64,000 nucleotides of DNA, taken from contig CAMVEB010000012.1 of the NCBI GenBank assembly GCA_947166385.1, positions 1 through 64,000 on the forward strand, written 5' to 3'. The position numbers were made by a program, and so were the translations under genes. The DNA is from an uncultured Clostridia bacterium (GTDB lineage: Bacteria; Bacillota; Clostridia; Christensenellales; Aristaeellaceae). This document shows positions 24,157 to 33,180 of this stretch, in pieces (position 1 is the stretch's first letter; every line of letters starts with the position of its first letter). The notes beneath the pieces were generated by a model. It was not told the origin of the DNA and searched no databases. It saw only the letters and a list, made by a program, of their open reading frames with translations.

Positions 24157-24711
24157 TTACCATTCCTTGACAAACTTCCAGCCTGTCCAGGTGGCCGTCA
24201 GCGGCTCGGTCCAGAAACCATCCTTCGCATCCACGCCGGTCTCGGCATCCACGTGCAGCAGATAGCCGTTCTCCGCGGGGCTCTTGATATACAGGGTAAT
24301 GGTATATTCCCCCTCAGCCAGCGGAATATTGTTTCCGTAGTGCGGACCATCGGAAGCGGCCATGGGCATCATGGAGCCGGAATAGACTTCCTTGCCTTCC
24401 AGATCCTTGATCACGAAGTCAATGCTCAGATAGGGGACCCATCCGTCCACCGGGAAGCCATAGGGATTCTCCTTGGCGGTCAGGTCCACTTCGATATGAA
24501 GGTCGGAACCTTCCTTGGGGGTCGCATTTTCGGCGGGCGCCATATCGACAGGCTGGAAATAAACCATGGACATCGTCATGAAACCAACATCCTGCTCCCC
24601 TTCCACGCCCAGTTCGTATTCATCAAAACCCGCTTCCTCCTCCGCCAGAGAAACAGCGGAAACGGCAAAGAGCATCATTGCGGCCAGCAGCAGGGCAACC
24701 ATCTTTTTCAT
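24157..24711 (-). CDS. P19-type extracytoplasmic iron-binding protein
   Basis: 184 residues from ATG 24711 (GGAGG 9 nt upstream), with a signal peptide (MKKMVALLLAAMMLFAVSAV, cleavage near SLAEE). The mature part shows DVGFMTMSMVYFQPVDMAPA (Met-rich strand), DLHIEVDLTAKENPYGFPVD with the metal His, and SDGPHYGNNIPLAEGEYTIT. This is the immunoglobulin-like fold of P19/FetP/Tp34 proteins, which bind Cu and Fe and hand ferrous iron to FTR1-type permeases. It lies 75 nt after FTR1, as in P19-FTR1 operons. Confidence 0.9.
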   Translation of the reverse strand: MKKMVALLLAAMMLFAVSAVSLAEEEAGFDEYELGVEGEQDVGFMTMSMVYFQPVDMAPAENATPKEGSDLHIEVDLTAKENPYGFPVDGWVPYLSIDFVIKDLEGKEVYSGSMMPMAASDGPHYGNNIPLAEGEYTITLYIKSPAENGYLLHVDAETGVDAKDGFWTEPLTATWTGWKFVKEW

Positions 24712-24786
24712 ATCAGGGTTCCTCCTCATTCTTGGGTTCTTTTTTGTATATCCGGCGCGGTATACGCGGGGCACACCGCGAGGGTA

Positions 24787-26541
24787 TCAGGATTGAGCAA
24801 TCTGCGCCTTCAGGGCGTTGATCTTTCCGCGGTAATGGGCAATCATGAACGTGATCAGCAGAATGACGGCCAGAATCAGCTGCGGAACAAGGGTTTCCAG
24901 CCAGGGATAAATCCCGAAGATCTGGATCACGTCGTTCTCCGGAATGCCGGGCACACGAAGGGTCAGGTCAAAAACATTGCCCTCCGCCAGTTCCTTGATG
25001 CCGCTGCCGAGGAAGCTGACGCACATCACCGCCATCAGGATCGAAGTCGCCGTAAAGAAGACCCGGATCGGCAGCCTGATGGAGAGCTTCGTAATCGCCA
25101 GGTAAACAAAGACCAGCAGCACGCAGCCGGCTCCGAATCCGGCCCAGACCATGCCCGGGTTTCCCTCACTGAGCATGGGCTGATAAAACAGGACGACTTC
25201 CGCGCCTTCCCGGAACACGCTGAGGAAAGCGGTAAAAGCCAGAGCGAACGCGCTGCCCTGCTCGACGGAAGACTGGACCTTGCCGTCGATAAAGCGGCTC
25301 CAGTTTGCTGCTTCGGCTTTGGAAATCATCCAGTTGCTGACATAGAAGAGAACGCAGACAGCAATCAGCGCAGTGATCCCTTCAATGATTTCCTGCGCCA
25401 GTCCGGCTCCGACGAAGGCCTGCTTTGCCCAGGCGAGAACCGCGGCTGCCGCGAAGCTGGCCGCAATGCCAGCCACGGCGCCAATGTAGACATTCTTCAC
25501 GCTGCGGCTGTTTCCGCTCTTCATCAGATAGGCGATGATCGCCGCGATGACGAGGATGGCTTCCAGCCCTTCCCGGACGATAATGCCAAATGCGCCCAGG
25601 AAGGTCAGCAGTTTCGGATCGCTCTGTTTCTCCTCAACAGCTTCGCCTTCCGGTACTGCGTCAGGGGTTTCTCCGGATTCAGCCGCCTTCGCCTCCGCGT
25701 TCTTCGTATCGATTGCTTTCGCGTACTTCAGAATGTTGTTTTTTGCTTTGTCCGTCGTCGTGCGGAATTTGTTCTTCTGATACTTCTCCGCCCCGGATCC
25801 AACCAGGCCGCGCAGATCGGAAAAGCTTTTTTCCATCGACTGCCTTTCCTTGATGGAAAGATCGGTATAAATCGCATGGGCCAGGCCGGATTCCTCATAG
25901 ACCGAATAATAGGCTGTATTCAGATTGTCCGCCGCGGCATCGAAATCCCTGTCCAGGTAAGCCATGTAAGCCGTGTCCAGCAATTCCTTGGTCAGGGTGG
26001 CCGCTTCATACCAGCTGGCGTATTTCGCGGCGGCATTGGGATCGGCTGAATACTCCGGATACGGATCGGCGGATACCAATTCGCCATGATGATAAAACTT
26101 GGTTTCGCTCCGGACGCCGCCCTGCATCGCCGCCAGCTTGTTGCCGTCCTCCCGGATCATCGCCTTCAGCTTGGCCAGGGCACTGCGAACAGACACTTTT
26201 GTTTCAGTGGTTTCGTTTTCCTTTTTCACAGCGGCTTTGCACGCGGAAAACTGCATCTCCACGGCATTCTTCCGGTTTCCGCTGATATAGCTCATCGTCT
26301 GCCGTTCAAAGCCGGTTGTTTCATATACCCGGAAGTAAGCATTGCTCACATTGTTGTAGGCGGCAGCGGCATCTCCTTCCAGATATGCTTCAAAGGCAGC
26401 GTCCAGAAACTGATCAATTTCATCCGCCGCATCCGCCCAGCGGGTTGAAGCTCCTTCCTCCGCAACGGCGGAAAACGGAAACGCCAGAAGCACAACGATC
26501 AGGCTGCATACCAGTCTCAGAACGATTCTCCCCCCGCGCAT
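24787..26541 (-). CDS. FTR1-family iron permease with long extracytoplasmic N-terminus
   Basis: 584 residues from ATG 26541 (GGAAGG 7 nt upstream), with a signal peptide and then about 270 helical residues containing two related repeats: EAYLEGDAAAAYNNVSNAYF-RVYETTGFE and MAYLDRDFDAAADNLNTAYY-SVYEESGLA. The C-terminal seven-TM FTR1 domain has the two iron motifs IVREGLEAILVIAA and VFREGAEVVLFYQP (RExxE). The N-terminal repeats resemble the imelysin/EfeO-like helical domains fused to FTR1 in many bacteria. It is the first gene of the nine-gene iron operon and takes up Fe(III) or oxidised Fe(II) across the membrane. Confidence 0.92.
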   Translation of the reverse strand: MRGGRIVLRLVCSLIVVLLAFPFSAVAEEGASTRWADAADEIDQFLDAAFEAYLEGDAAAAYNNVSNAYFRVYETTGFERQTMSYISGNRKNAVEMQFSACKAAVKKENETTETKVSVRSALAKLKAMIREDGNKLAAMQGGVRSETKFYHHGELVSADPYPEYSADPNAAAKYASWYEAATLTKELLDTAYMAYLDRDFDAAADNLNTAYYSVYEESGLAHAIYTDLSIKERQSMEKSFSDLRGLVGSGAEKYQKNKFRTTTDKAKNNILKYAKAIDTKNAEAKAAESGETPDAVPEGEAVEEKQSDPKLLTFLGAFGIIVREGLEAILVIAAIIAYLMKSGNSRSVKNVYIGAVAGIAASFAAAAVLAWAKQAFVGAGLAQEIIEGITALIAVCVLFYVSNWMISKAEAANWSRFIDGKVQSSVEQGSAFALAFTAFLSVFREGAEVVLFYQPMLSEGNPGMVWAGFGAGCVLLVFVYLAITKLSIRLPIRVFFTATSILMAVMCVSFLGSGIKELAEGNVFDLTLRVPGIPENDVIQIFGIYPWLETLVPQLILAVILLITFMIAHYRGKINALKAQIAQS

Positions 26542-26573
26542 GCCTGTCCTTCCTTTCTCTGCTCCGATCATAT

Positions 26574-26593
26574 GCGTTAGTAGCTCCTAACGC
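26574..26593 (-). promoter_or_regulatory. Inverted repeat at the iron operon promoter
   Basis: GCGTTAG-tagctc-CTAACGC, perfect over 7+7 bp. On the minus strand a TAATAT -10-like box lies just upstream (plus 26604-26609), so the palindrome covers the start of transcription. Half-sites TTAG/CTAA are shared with the DtxR-like boxes nearby. It is a candidate operator. Confidence 0.55.
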
Positions 26594-26714
26594 AAAAAGC
26601 ATATTACCACAACCATCGATCAATGTGCTATCCTGAAATTGACTATTTCTAACTCGCAGATTTGTCTGATATCAACCATTTTATCTTTTATTGATTTAAT
26701 TATGGAAAAATCCG

Positions 26715-26730
26715 TTAGATAATGCTAATA
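26715..26730. promoter_or_regulatory. DtxR/IdeR-like box 1
   Basis: TTAGATAATGCTAATA, sharing the TTAG-n5-GCTAA core of the DtxR/IdeR iron box. It lies between the divergent iron operon and AraC gene. Confidence 0.45.
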
Positions 26731-26739
26731 TATTTCGTC

Positions 26740-26755
26740 GGTTAGCTGAACCTAA
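26740..26755. promoter_or_regulatory. DtxR/IdeR-like box 2
   Basis: Read on the minus strand: TTAGGTTCAGCTAACC. It differs at two positions from the first 16 bases of the known DtxR consensus TTAGGTTAGGCTAACC. It lies upstream of the AraC-type gene and the iron operon. Confidence 0.6.
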
Positions 26756-26793
26756 TCTTTTGCTATTTCGCTGGGAGAAAGGAGCCATCCGGT

Positions 26794-27204
26794 ATGAATA
26801 AGCAAAGCACTCAGGAGAACAGATCATGCGGGCCGATGAAAAGAAAAACAAGCGGGGAAATCCTGACCCAATCCGCTGTGGCTTACATCGAAGCTCATTA
26901 TAAGGAAAAGTTTTCCCTGCAGACCATGGCCTGTGAGCTCTATGTAAACGGAAGCTATCTGCTGCGGGTATTCAAAAAATATACAGGCTTTACCCCGCTG
27001 GCCTATCATCATCATGTTCGCTGCCAGCAGGCAAAAGAATTGCTGAACAATACCGGCGAGAGCGTTTCAGACATCGGAGAAGCGGTCGGATTCGTTTCCT
27101 CCGCACATTTCTCCCATGTTTTCAGAAAGATGGAAGGCTGCACGCCGACTGAATACCGGATGACTCATCGTGTCTATTGGGAAAAGAAAGCCGCAGATCA
27201 GTGA
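26794..27204 (+). CDS. AraC-family transcriptional regulator
   Basis: 136 residues, essentially only the double HTH of the AraC family (residues 25-128). It shows FSLQTMACELYVNGSYLLRV (first HTH), FKKYTGFTPLAYHHHVRCQQ (linker helix), and VSDIGEAVGFVSSAHFSHVF followed by RKMEGCTPTEYR (second HTH). There is no ligand-binding domain, so it may act with another protein or respond through level alone. It is divergent from the FTR1 operon, with iron-box-like sites between them, and lies 27 nt upstream of an ABC transporter pair that it may control. Confidence 0.88.
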   Translation: MNKQSTQENRSCGPMKRKTSGEILTQSAVAYIEAHYKEKFSLQTMACELYVNGSYLLRVFKKYTGFTPLAYHHHVRCQQAKELLNNTGESVSDIGEAVGFVSSAHFSHVFRKMEGCTPTEYRMTHRVYWEKKAADQ

Positions 27205-27231
27205 TCCGGCATATAAAAGGAGAAATACAAT

Positions 27232-27933
27232 ATGGCAATCGTGGAATTCCAGAATGTGTCAAGAGTTTACCGGAACGGAGATCACGAACAGCGGGCCCTG
27301 GATCATGTGAATCTGAGCCTGGAAGAGGGAAAGTTTATTGTGATTCTGGGCCCCAGCGGCGCCGGAAAGAGCACCCTGCTGAACATGCTCGGCGGGCTGG
27401 ACAGTCCGACAGAGGGCACCATCATTGTGAACGGAAAAGACATCTCCACCCTGACGCCCAATGAGCTGGCTGAATACCGGGCCGCATCCGTCGGGTTTGT
27501 CTTCCAGAGCTATAACCTGATCCCCACGCTGACGGTGATTGAAAACGTGGCGCTGGTCAAGGAGATCGCTCCAAACCCCCTCTCCAGCCACGATATGCTG
27601 AAAGCGGTCGGCCTGGAAGATCACATTCACCAGTTTCCTTCCGAGCTGTCAGGCGGCGAGCAGCAGCGCGTATCCATCGCCCGGGCACTGGCCAAGAATC
27701 CGCATATCCTGCTGTGCGATGAGCCGACCGGCGCACTGGATTCCGAAACCGGCGTCATGGTTCTGAAGCTTCTGCTCTCGATGGCACGGGACATGGGCAA
27801 GACCATCATCATCGTGACGCACAACCAGAATATCGCAAAAATGGCAGATGTGATCATCCGGGTCAAGAACGGGAAGATCAAATCCTGCGAGGAGCAGGAT
27901 CACCCGCTGTCTGTGGAAGAGGTGGACTGGTAA
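27232..27933 (+). CDS. MacB-like ABC transporter ATPase
   Basis: 233 residues. Walker A LGPSGAGKSTLLNMLGG, Q-loop VGFVFQSYNLIPTLTVIENV, signature LSGGEQQRVSIARALAK, Walker B ILLCDEPTGALDSETGVMVL, H-loop IIVTHNQNIAK. The ribosome site AAGGAGAAA lies 7 nt before ATG. Its stop overlaps the start of the permease gene (TAATG), so the two are produced together. Family members export peptides, antibiotics or lipoproteins. The substrate is not indicated. Confidence 0.9.
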   Translation: MAIVEFQNVSRVYRNGDHEQRALDHVNLSLEEGKFIVILGPSGAGKSTLLNMLGGLDSPTEGTIIVNGKDISTLTPNELAEYRAASVGFVFQSYNLIPTLTVIENVALVKEIAPNPLSSHDMLKAVGLEDHIHQFPSELSGGEQQRVSIARALAKNPHILLCDEPTGALDSETGVMVLKLLLSMARDMGKTIIIVTHNQNIAKMADVIIRVKNGKIKSCEEQDHPLSVEEVDW

Positions 27934-30227
27934 TGCTGCTGAAGAAGCTGTTCCGGACGCTGTGGCAATACAAGGCGCAGTTTATTTCCATGGTCATCAT
28001 GGTCGCCCTGGGGGTCGGTGTCTTTCTGGGATTCAATGTGGAATGGTACTCCCTGGAAGTGAATACGAACGAGATCTATGAAGCAACAGGCTTTGCGGAT
28101 TTCCGGATCTATTCGGACAAAGGGTTCAGCCCCGAAGATCTGGAAGCCGTCCGGGCGATGGACGGCGTGGAGGACGCCACCCGATTCCTGTCGCTGAACG
28201 TGTCCGTGAAGGATGACACCGATACCCTGGCGCTGACGATCAGCGAAAACATGCAGGTTTCCGGTATCATGGTCATGGAAGGCGAACCCTACAACGCGGA
28301 AGACCCGGACGGATTCTGGCTTTCAGATTCCTACGCAAAAGCGAACGGGATCGCCCTCGGCGATCAGCTGACGCTGACATATCAGGTCATCTCTGTGACC
28401 GGAACGGTCAAAGGGCTGGTCAAATCCAGCGAATACCTGATCTGCCTGCCGGATACCAATCAGATGATGCCGGATTATTCCACTTACGGGTTTGTCTATA
28501 TTTCGCCGGTGATGCTGGATCGGGCCATTCCCGCCCTCTACAAAGCCCTGATCGGGAGTCTGTACCATCAGATCAATGTCAGATCCTCGCTGGACAAACC
28601 GGCTTTTGTGGAAGCGGCTGACAAGGCGCTGGGGACAACCCGGCTGATCCTGTCCAAAGACGAAACCGTCTCATGGTCGGAAGCGCAGGGAGAAGTGAAC
28701 GAAGGGAAGACCATGGCCTCGATTCTTCCGGTGCTGTTCCTGGCCATCGCCATCCTGACCATGGTAACCACCATGCACCGGATCTGCGCCAGCGAAAAAA
28801 CGCAGATCGGCACCCTGAAGGCGCTGGGATTCAAGGACCGGAGAATCCTGATCCACTACTCCGCCTATGCCCTGATCATCGGGCTGCTCGGCACCATCCT
28901 GGGCATCGGAATCGGATACGGGCTTGGCTGGTTCATCATGAACCCGGACGGGGCGATGGCCACGTATATTGATGTACCGTCCTGGACATTGTATGCCCCG
29001 GCATTCAGCTGGTTTGTGATCATCGGGATTAACGCGTTCCTGGCCTTCATCGGTTTCCTGTCTGTCCGGAAAATGCTGCAGGGAACAGCGGCGGACGCCC
29101 TGCGTCCCTACTCGCCCAAACGGATGAAGCATCTGCGGTTTGAAGAAACCAGGCGATTCAAGCAGCTCGGATTCGGAACCAAATGGAACCTGCGGGACTG
29201 TGTCCGGCACAAAGCCCGCAGCCTGATGACGCTTTTCGGGATCATCGGATGCATGGTGCTGCTGGTCGGCGGGCTTGGCATGAAAGATACCATGGATGCT
29301 TTCCTGGATGTTTTTTATGAAAAAGCAATCAACTATACCACCCGGATCAATCTGGACGAGGAAAACACCACGCCGGAAGAAGGGAAAGCGCTGGCCGAAT
29401 CCCTGAACGGCGACTGGTCGGCCTCCCGGGCCGTTCAGATCGGAGACAAGGGCTATACGCTGGAAATCCATTCCACCCTGCATGATAAAGTCCGGTTTGC
29501 GGATACGGATATGAAAATCATCCCGCTGGATGACAGCGGCGTCTATCTCTGCTCCCGGATCGCCCGGGACTATCATCTGAAAGCAGGGGATGAGCTGACC
29601 TTCTCGCCTTACGACAGCAATGAACACTATACAGTTCCGGTTGCCGGGGTGCTGGATTCCATGACGGAAGGCATTTTCATGACGAATACCTTTGCGGAAA
29701 AGGCCGGCATCCCCTATCAGGTTTCCTCTGTGTATACGGATTCAGCGGAAATTCCGGACAACCCGCACATCCTGAACCGGCAAAGCAAACAGTCCATCAT
29801 GGATTCCTTTAATGTTTTTATGGATCTGATGAACAAGATGATCTGGCTGCTGGTGATCGCAGCGGTGATCCTGGGGATTGTGGTGCTGTATAATCTGGGT
29901 GTGATGAGTTATACGGAACGCTACCGGGAAATGGCGACCCTGAAAGTCGTCGGATTCAGGGATTCCAAAATCGGACGCCTGCTGATCAGCCAGAACCTGT
30001 GGCTGACTGTGCTGGGCATTCTGATCGGCATTCCGGCAGGGATCGGCGTCCTGCAGTATCTGCTGACCGCGCTGGCTTCGGAATACGAACTGAAGCTGGT
30101 GCTCGGTCTTCCGACGTGGCTGATCAGCATCCTGCTGACCTTCGGGGTGTCCCTGATGGTGGGGCTGATGGTCGCCCGCAAGAACCGGCATATTGATATG
30201 GTGGCGGCGCTGAAGACAGCGGAATAA
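27933..30227 (+). CDS. Large FtsX-type ABC permease (two-repeat)
   Basis: 764 residues with two FtsX modules. TM1 (about 15-37), external domain to about 265, TM helices at about 268-290, 318-345 and 355-380. A cytoplasmic break with PYSPKRMKHLRFEETRRFKQ follows, then TM5 at about 430-450, a second external domain, and three last TM helices. Coupling segments EKTQIGTLKALGFKDRRIL and RYREMATLKVVGFRDSKIGR mark each module. This is the architecture of bacitracin-type and lipoprotein-release permeases (BceB-like number of helices but two external domains). The partner ATPase is upstream. Confidence 0.88.
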   Translation: MLLKKLFRTLWQYKAQFISMVIMVALGVGVFLGFNVEWYSLEVNTNEIYEATGFADFRIYSDKGFSPEDLEAVRAMDGVEDATRFLSLNVSVKDDTDTLALTISENMQVSGIMVMEGEPYNAEDPDGFWLSDSYAKANGIALGDQLTLTYQVISVTGTVKGLVKSSEYLICLPDTNQMMPDYSTYGFVYISPVMLDRAIPALYKALIGSLYHQINVRSSLDKPAFVEAADKALGTTRLILSKDETVSWSEAQGEVNEGKTMASILPVLFLAIAILTMVTTMHRICASEKTQIGTLKALGFKDRRILIHYSAYALIIGLLGTILGIGIGYGLGWFIMNPDGAMATYIDVPSWTLYAPAFSWFVIIGINAFLAFIGFLSVRKMLQGTAADALRPYSPKRMKHLRFEETRRFKQLGFGTKWNLRDCVRHKARSLMTLFGIIGCMVLLVGGLGMKDTMDAFLDVFYEKAINYTTRINLDEENTTPEEGKALAESLNGDWSASRAVQIGDKGYTLEIHSTLHDKVRFADTDMKIIPLDDSGVYLCSRIARDYHLKAGDELTFSPYDSNEHYTVPVAGVLDSMTEGIFMTNTFAEKAGIPYQVSSVYTDSAEIPDNPHILNRQSKQSIMDSFNVFMDLMNKMIWLLVIAAVILGIVVLYNLGVMSYTERYREMATLKVVGFRDSKIGRLLISQNLWLTVLGILIGIPAGIGVLQYLLTALASEYELKLVLGLPTWLISILLTFGVSLMVGLMVARKNRHIDMVAALKTAE

Positions 30228-30230
30228 GCC

Positions 30231-30989
30231 TCATCCCTGCCATTGCGACAGCATTTCCCGCATCCACTGATATACATCTATTCCGTACACCTGCTGCAGA
30301 CTGTCCGGAAGCATGACTTCGCCGATTGCTCCCTGGGCTACGCTCTTGCCGTGATGCATCAGGATGGCATGTGTTCCGAACATCCTGGCGAGGCTCAGAT
30401 CATGCACGACAGACAGCACCGCGCGTCCCGGTTCCCGCAGCCACTGCCGGATTAACGAAAAAATATGCTGCTGGTATTTCAGATCCAGATGATTCGCCGG
30501 TTCATCCAGAATCAGCACCTGCGGATCCTGCGCAAACACCTGCGCCAGAAAAACGCGCTGTGTCTCACCGCCGGAAAGCGTGAGCATACTGGCATGGCGC
30601 AGCTCCGTAAGTCCTGTCATTTCCAGGGCCTTTTCGATCTGCTCTTTCCCGTCATCCCCCTTCATGGAGAACAAACCGGACCTGTGGGCATATCTTCCCA
30701 GTCCGATCACTTCCTCCACGGAATAGGCATAACTGACATGGTTGCGCTGCGATAAAACACCGATTCTCCGGGCAAGCTGGGAAGGTTTTAACGATCGGAT
30801 ATCCTGATCGTTCCAAAGAATGCTGCCGGTATAGGGTACTCCCTGCGCAATGGTTTCAATCAGGGTTGTTTTTCCGGCGCCGTTCGGTCCGGCAAGCATC
30901 AGCCATTGGCCCTCTTCCAGATGAAAAGAAAGATCATCAATCACCTGATGACTGCCATACCGGACGGTCAGGTGGTTCCCCTGCAGCAT
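30231..30989 (-). CDS. btuD: Cobalamin ABC transporter ATPase
   Basis: 252 residues of the FecE/BtuD class. Walker A LAGPNGAGKTTLIETIAQ, Q-loop IGVLSQRNHVSYAYSVEEVI, signature TLSGGETQRVFLAQVFA, Walker B VLILDEPANHLDLKYQQHIF, H-loop VVHDLSLARM. It starts 5 nt after the permease gene. Substrate assignment to cobalamin rests on the riboswitch that precedes the operon; the protein itself would equally fit a siderophore or haem system. Confidence 0.85.
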   Translation of the reverse strand: MLQGNHLTVRYGSHQVIDDLSFHLEEGQWLMLAGPNGAGKTTLIETIAQGVPYTGSILWNDQDIRSLKPSQLARRIGVLSQRNHVSYAYSVEEVIGLGRYAHRSGLFSMKGDDGKEQIEKALEMTGLTELRHASMLTLSGGETQRVFLAQVFAQDPQVLILDEPANHLDLKYQQHIFSLIRQWLREPGRAVLSVVHDLSLARMFGTHAILMHHGKSVAQGAIGEVMLPDSLQQVYGIDVYQWMREMLSQWQG

Positions 30990-30994
30990 GCTGA

Positions 30995-32041
30995 TTACCC
31001 TGCCTTCCTTGTTTTGTAGAAGATCATCACAAAAGCGACTGCCCCGACCAAAGATGTGACCACGCCGATCGACAATTCGATCGGGCTGAGGATTGTCCGT
31101 GCCGTCAGATCCGCCAGGAGAAGGAAAATCGCTCCCGAAAACAGGGAGGCCGGAAGCAGACGCCTGTGATTCGGCCCCACCAGCATTCTGGCAATATGCG
31201 GCATCACCAGTCCCACAAAGCTGACCGTTCCGGAAATGGAAACACAGACTCCGATCAGCACGGAAACCGTAATCAGGATGATCAGCTTGACGCGTTTCAC
31301 ATGGACGCCGATATGGCGCGCGTTATCCTCCCCGATGGCAAAGGCATTCAGTTCCGGATGGAAGCGATAAAGGATTCCGCCGCAGATCAGCAACGCCAGG
31401 CCCAACAGTCTGACCTGATCATAGCTGACCCCGGAAAACGAACCCAATGTCCAGAAATTCAGAGATCGGGTATGGTCGCTGGCAAAAGTAACAATCAGCG
31501 AAATGATACTGGAAATGAACATGGTAAAGATGACGCCGATCAGGATAATGCTGCTTGTGCTGAGTGAACGGTCCAGCGCGTAGGCCAGGGAAAGAATCAG
31601 CACCAGGGAACCAAAGGCGAATGCCATGGCGGTCACCATGATGCCGCCATAGCTGAAACCCGGAAGCGTGAAGCCCGTTGCCATGGCAATCACAGCCCCT
31701 AAAGCCGCGCCGGATGAAACGCCCATGGTGGAGCCGTCCGCCAGAGGGTTCCGAAGCAAACCCTGCATCGCGGCACCGCATATGGATAAAGCTGCCCCTG
31801 CCAGCGTTACACACAAAACGCGGGGCAGACGAACATTCAAAATGATATTTCCGGCAATTCTCTCCGGAATGGGCAGACCCCAGACGGCATTCCAGACAGC
31901 GGTGATCGTATCTGAAAACGGAATGCTGACGCTGCCGACGCAAACGCACAGAATCATGGTCAGAAGCAATGCCGCGGCCAGCAGACAATATGTCAGGGGA
32001 GAAAAACGTTCCCGTTTCAGGCATCGAGAATCTTGCATCAT
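30995..32041 (-). CDS. btuC: Cobalamin ABC transporter permease
   Basis: 348 residues from ATG 32041 (or 32038). The frame extends upstream into the btuF gene, but that part is not family-like. Ten TM helices of the FecCD/BtuC fold: LPRVLCVTLAGAALSICGAA, GLLRNPLADGSTMGVSSGAA and GTVSFVGLVMPHIARMLVGP (the G-L-x-x-P-H-I-x-R coupling helix), then HRRLLPASLFSGAIFLLLAD. It lies 64 nt after the binding-protein gene, with a hairpin in the gap, and is co-directional with the ATPase. Confidence 0.88.
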   Translation of the reverse strand: MMQDSRCLKRERFSPLTYCLLAAALLLTMILCVCVGSVSIPFSDTITAVWNAVWGLPIPERIAGNIILNVRLPRVLCVTLAGAALSICGAAMQGLLRNPLADGSTMGVSSGAALGAVIAMATGFTLPGFSYGGIMVTAMAFAFGSLVLILSLAYALDRSLSTSSIILIGVIFTMFISSIISLIVTFASDHTRSLNFWTLGSFSGVSYDQVRLLGLALLICGGILYRFHPELNAFAIGEDNARHIGVHVKRVKLIILITVSVLIGVCVSISGTVSFVGLVMPHIARMLVGPNHRRLLPASLFSGAIFLLLADLTARTILSPIELSIGVVTSLVGAVAFVMIFYKTRKAG

Positions 32042-32066
32042 ATCCGCATCCTCATGAGAACAAGAC

Positions 32067-32092
32067 GGGGAGCCAAATGGGATCGGCTCCCC
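32067..32092 (-). terminator. Strong intercistronic hairpin between btuF and btuC
   Basis: GGGGAGCC / GGCTCCCC, 10-nt loop. On the minus strand gtcttgttctc follows, not a true T-run. Partial termination or mRNA protection would raise the binding protein above the membrane subunits. Confidence 0.5.
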
Positions 32093-32105
32093 GCAGAGCA
32101 GGAAA

Positions 32106-33026
32106 TCAGGCGGCAGGAGCTTCTTCCGCTTCGATGCCGTGAATGAAATTGTACAGTTCAAGCGCCGCATCCTTCAGGCGCGGACCGGGACGGGAAATCG
32201 CATTGGATTCAGCATTCAGGATCGTCCCGTTTTTCACGGCTTTCAGATCGCTCCAGCCCTCGCGGCCGATGATCTCTTCCACCGGGGTGGGACCCTCCCC
32301 ATAGTACATGGTAATGGTCACAATATAATCAGGGTCACGGGCCAGCACCTGTTCCTCACTGATGGAGGCCCAGTCATTCACATCGGCAAAGGCATTCGTC
32401 AGACCGCAGATTTCAGCCAGCTCATCCATGAAAGTTCCCTTTCCGGCAGTCCACAGGCCCCACTGCAGCGGGGAAACCTCGAAGTAGACGCTCTTGCCTT
32501 CATTGACGCTGTTGGCCCTGATCTCATCAAATGTCGCCTGCATATCAGCAATGACCGCCTCGGCATTTTCGTCCTTGCCCATCAGCTTCCCGATCATGCG
32601 GATGGCATAATACACCCCTTCGATATCGGCCGCCTTGCTGACAACAACCTTAACCCCGTTGTCTTCCAGCTGTTTGACCTGCTCCTCGGACTGGCTCATA
32701 TCGTTCATCAAAACCACCTGCGGATTGAGCGCAAGGATCTCCTCAATGTTTGTCTCCGCACCGGACTGAACGACAGGCACCTCCAGGATTGACGCCGGAT
32801 AATCGACATACTGGCCGCGGCCGACAATGGTCTCTTCACACCCGATGGCACACAGGATTTCGCAATCAGACGGCTGCATGACAACGATCCTGGTCGCCGG
32901 CTCAGTCAGCGTTACTTCACGGCCATGCATATCTGTCACGGTGACAGATGAACCTTCCGCCAGGGAAGCGGCCATGCTGAAAACCATCAGCAAGGCAAGA
33001 AACAGGGAAACCAGTTTTCCGGACAT
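32106..33026 (-). CDS. btuF: Cobalamin-binding lipoprotein/periplasmic-type protein
   Basis: 306 residues. Ribosome site GAGGAGGGAC before ATG 33026. The signal peptide MSGKLVSLFLALLMVFSMAA lacks a lipobox Cys, so anchoring is unclear. The mature protein begins VTVTDMHGREVTLTEPATRI and has the two-lobe helical-backbone binding fold: IVVMQPSDCEILCAIGCEET, IEEILALNPQVVLMND, then WASISEEQVLARDPDYIVTI and GWSDLKAVKNGTILNAESNA. It delivers B12 or a corrinoid to the BtuCD proteins encoded downstream. The cobalamin riboswitch 150 nt upstream supports the substrate. Confidence 0.85.
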   Translation of the reverse strand: MSGKLVSLFLALLMVFSMAASLAEGSSVTVTDMHGREVTLTEPATRIVVMQPSDCEILCAIGCEETIVGRGQYVDYPASILEVPVVQSGAETNIEEILALNPQVVLMNDMSQSEEQVKQLEDNGVKVVVSKAADIEGVYYAIRMIGKLMGKDENAEAVIADMQATFDEIRANSVNEGKSVYFEVSPLQWGLWTAGKGTFMDELAEICGLTNAFADVNDWASISEEQVLARDPDYIVTITMYYGEGPTPVEEIIGREGWSDLKAVKNGTILNAESNAISRPGPRLKDAALELYNFIHGIEAEEAPAA

Positions 33027-33082
33027 TTTCTGTCCCTCCTCATTTTAGATGATCAAATGAATCAGCGGAAGGCTCCTTTCGT

Positions 33083-33112
33083 AAAGAAAAGCGTCCCTTC
33101 CCGAGGCACGCC
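33083..33112 (-). terminator. Expression-platform terminator of the cobalamin riboswitch
   Basis: On the minus strand GCGTgCCTcgggaAGGgACGC followed by TTTTCTTT, 70 nt downstream of the riboswitch core and before btuF. Confidence 0.6.
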
Positions 33113-33180
33113 AACAAAACCTGCAGTCCTGCGCCACAAGTTTCATAGCATATCCCACCCCCAGGGGAATGATCAATTCA

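Noticed and set aside
22710-26049. Long plus-strand frames (486 and 598 residues)
   Set aside because: Antisense to the DUF2318, P19 and FTR1 genes, whose motifs are clear; no ribosome sites or motifs on the plus strand.
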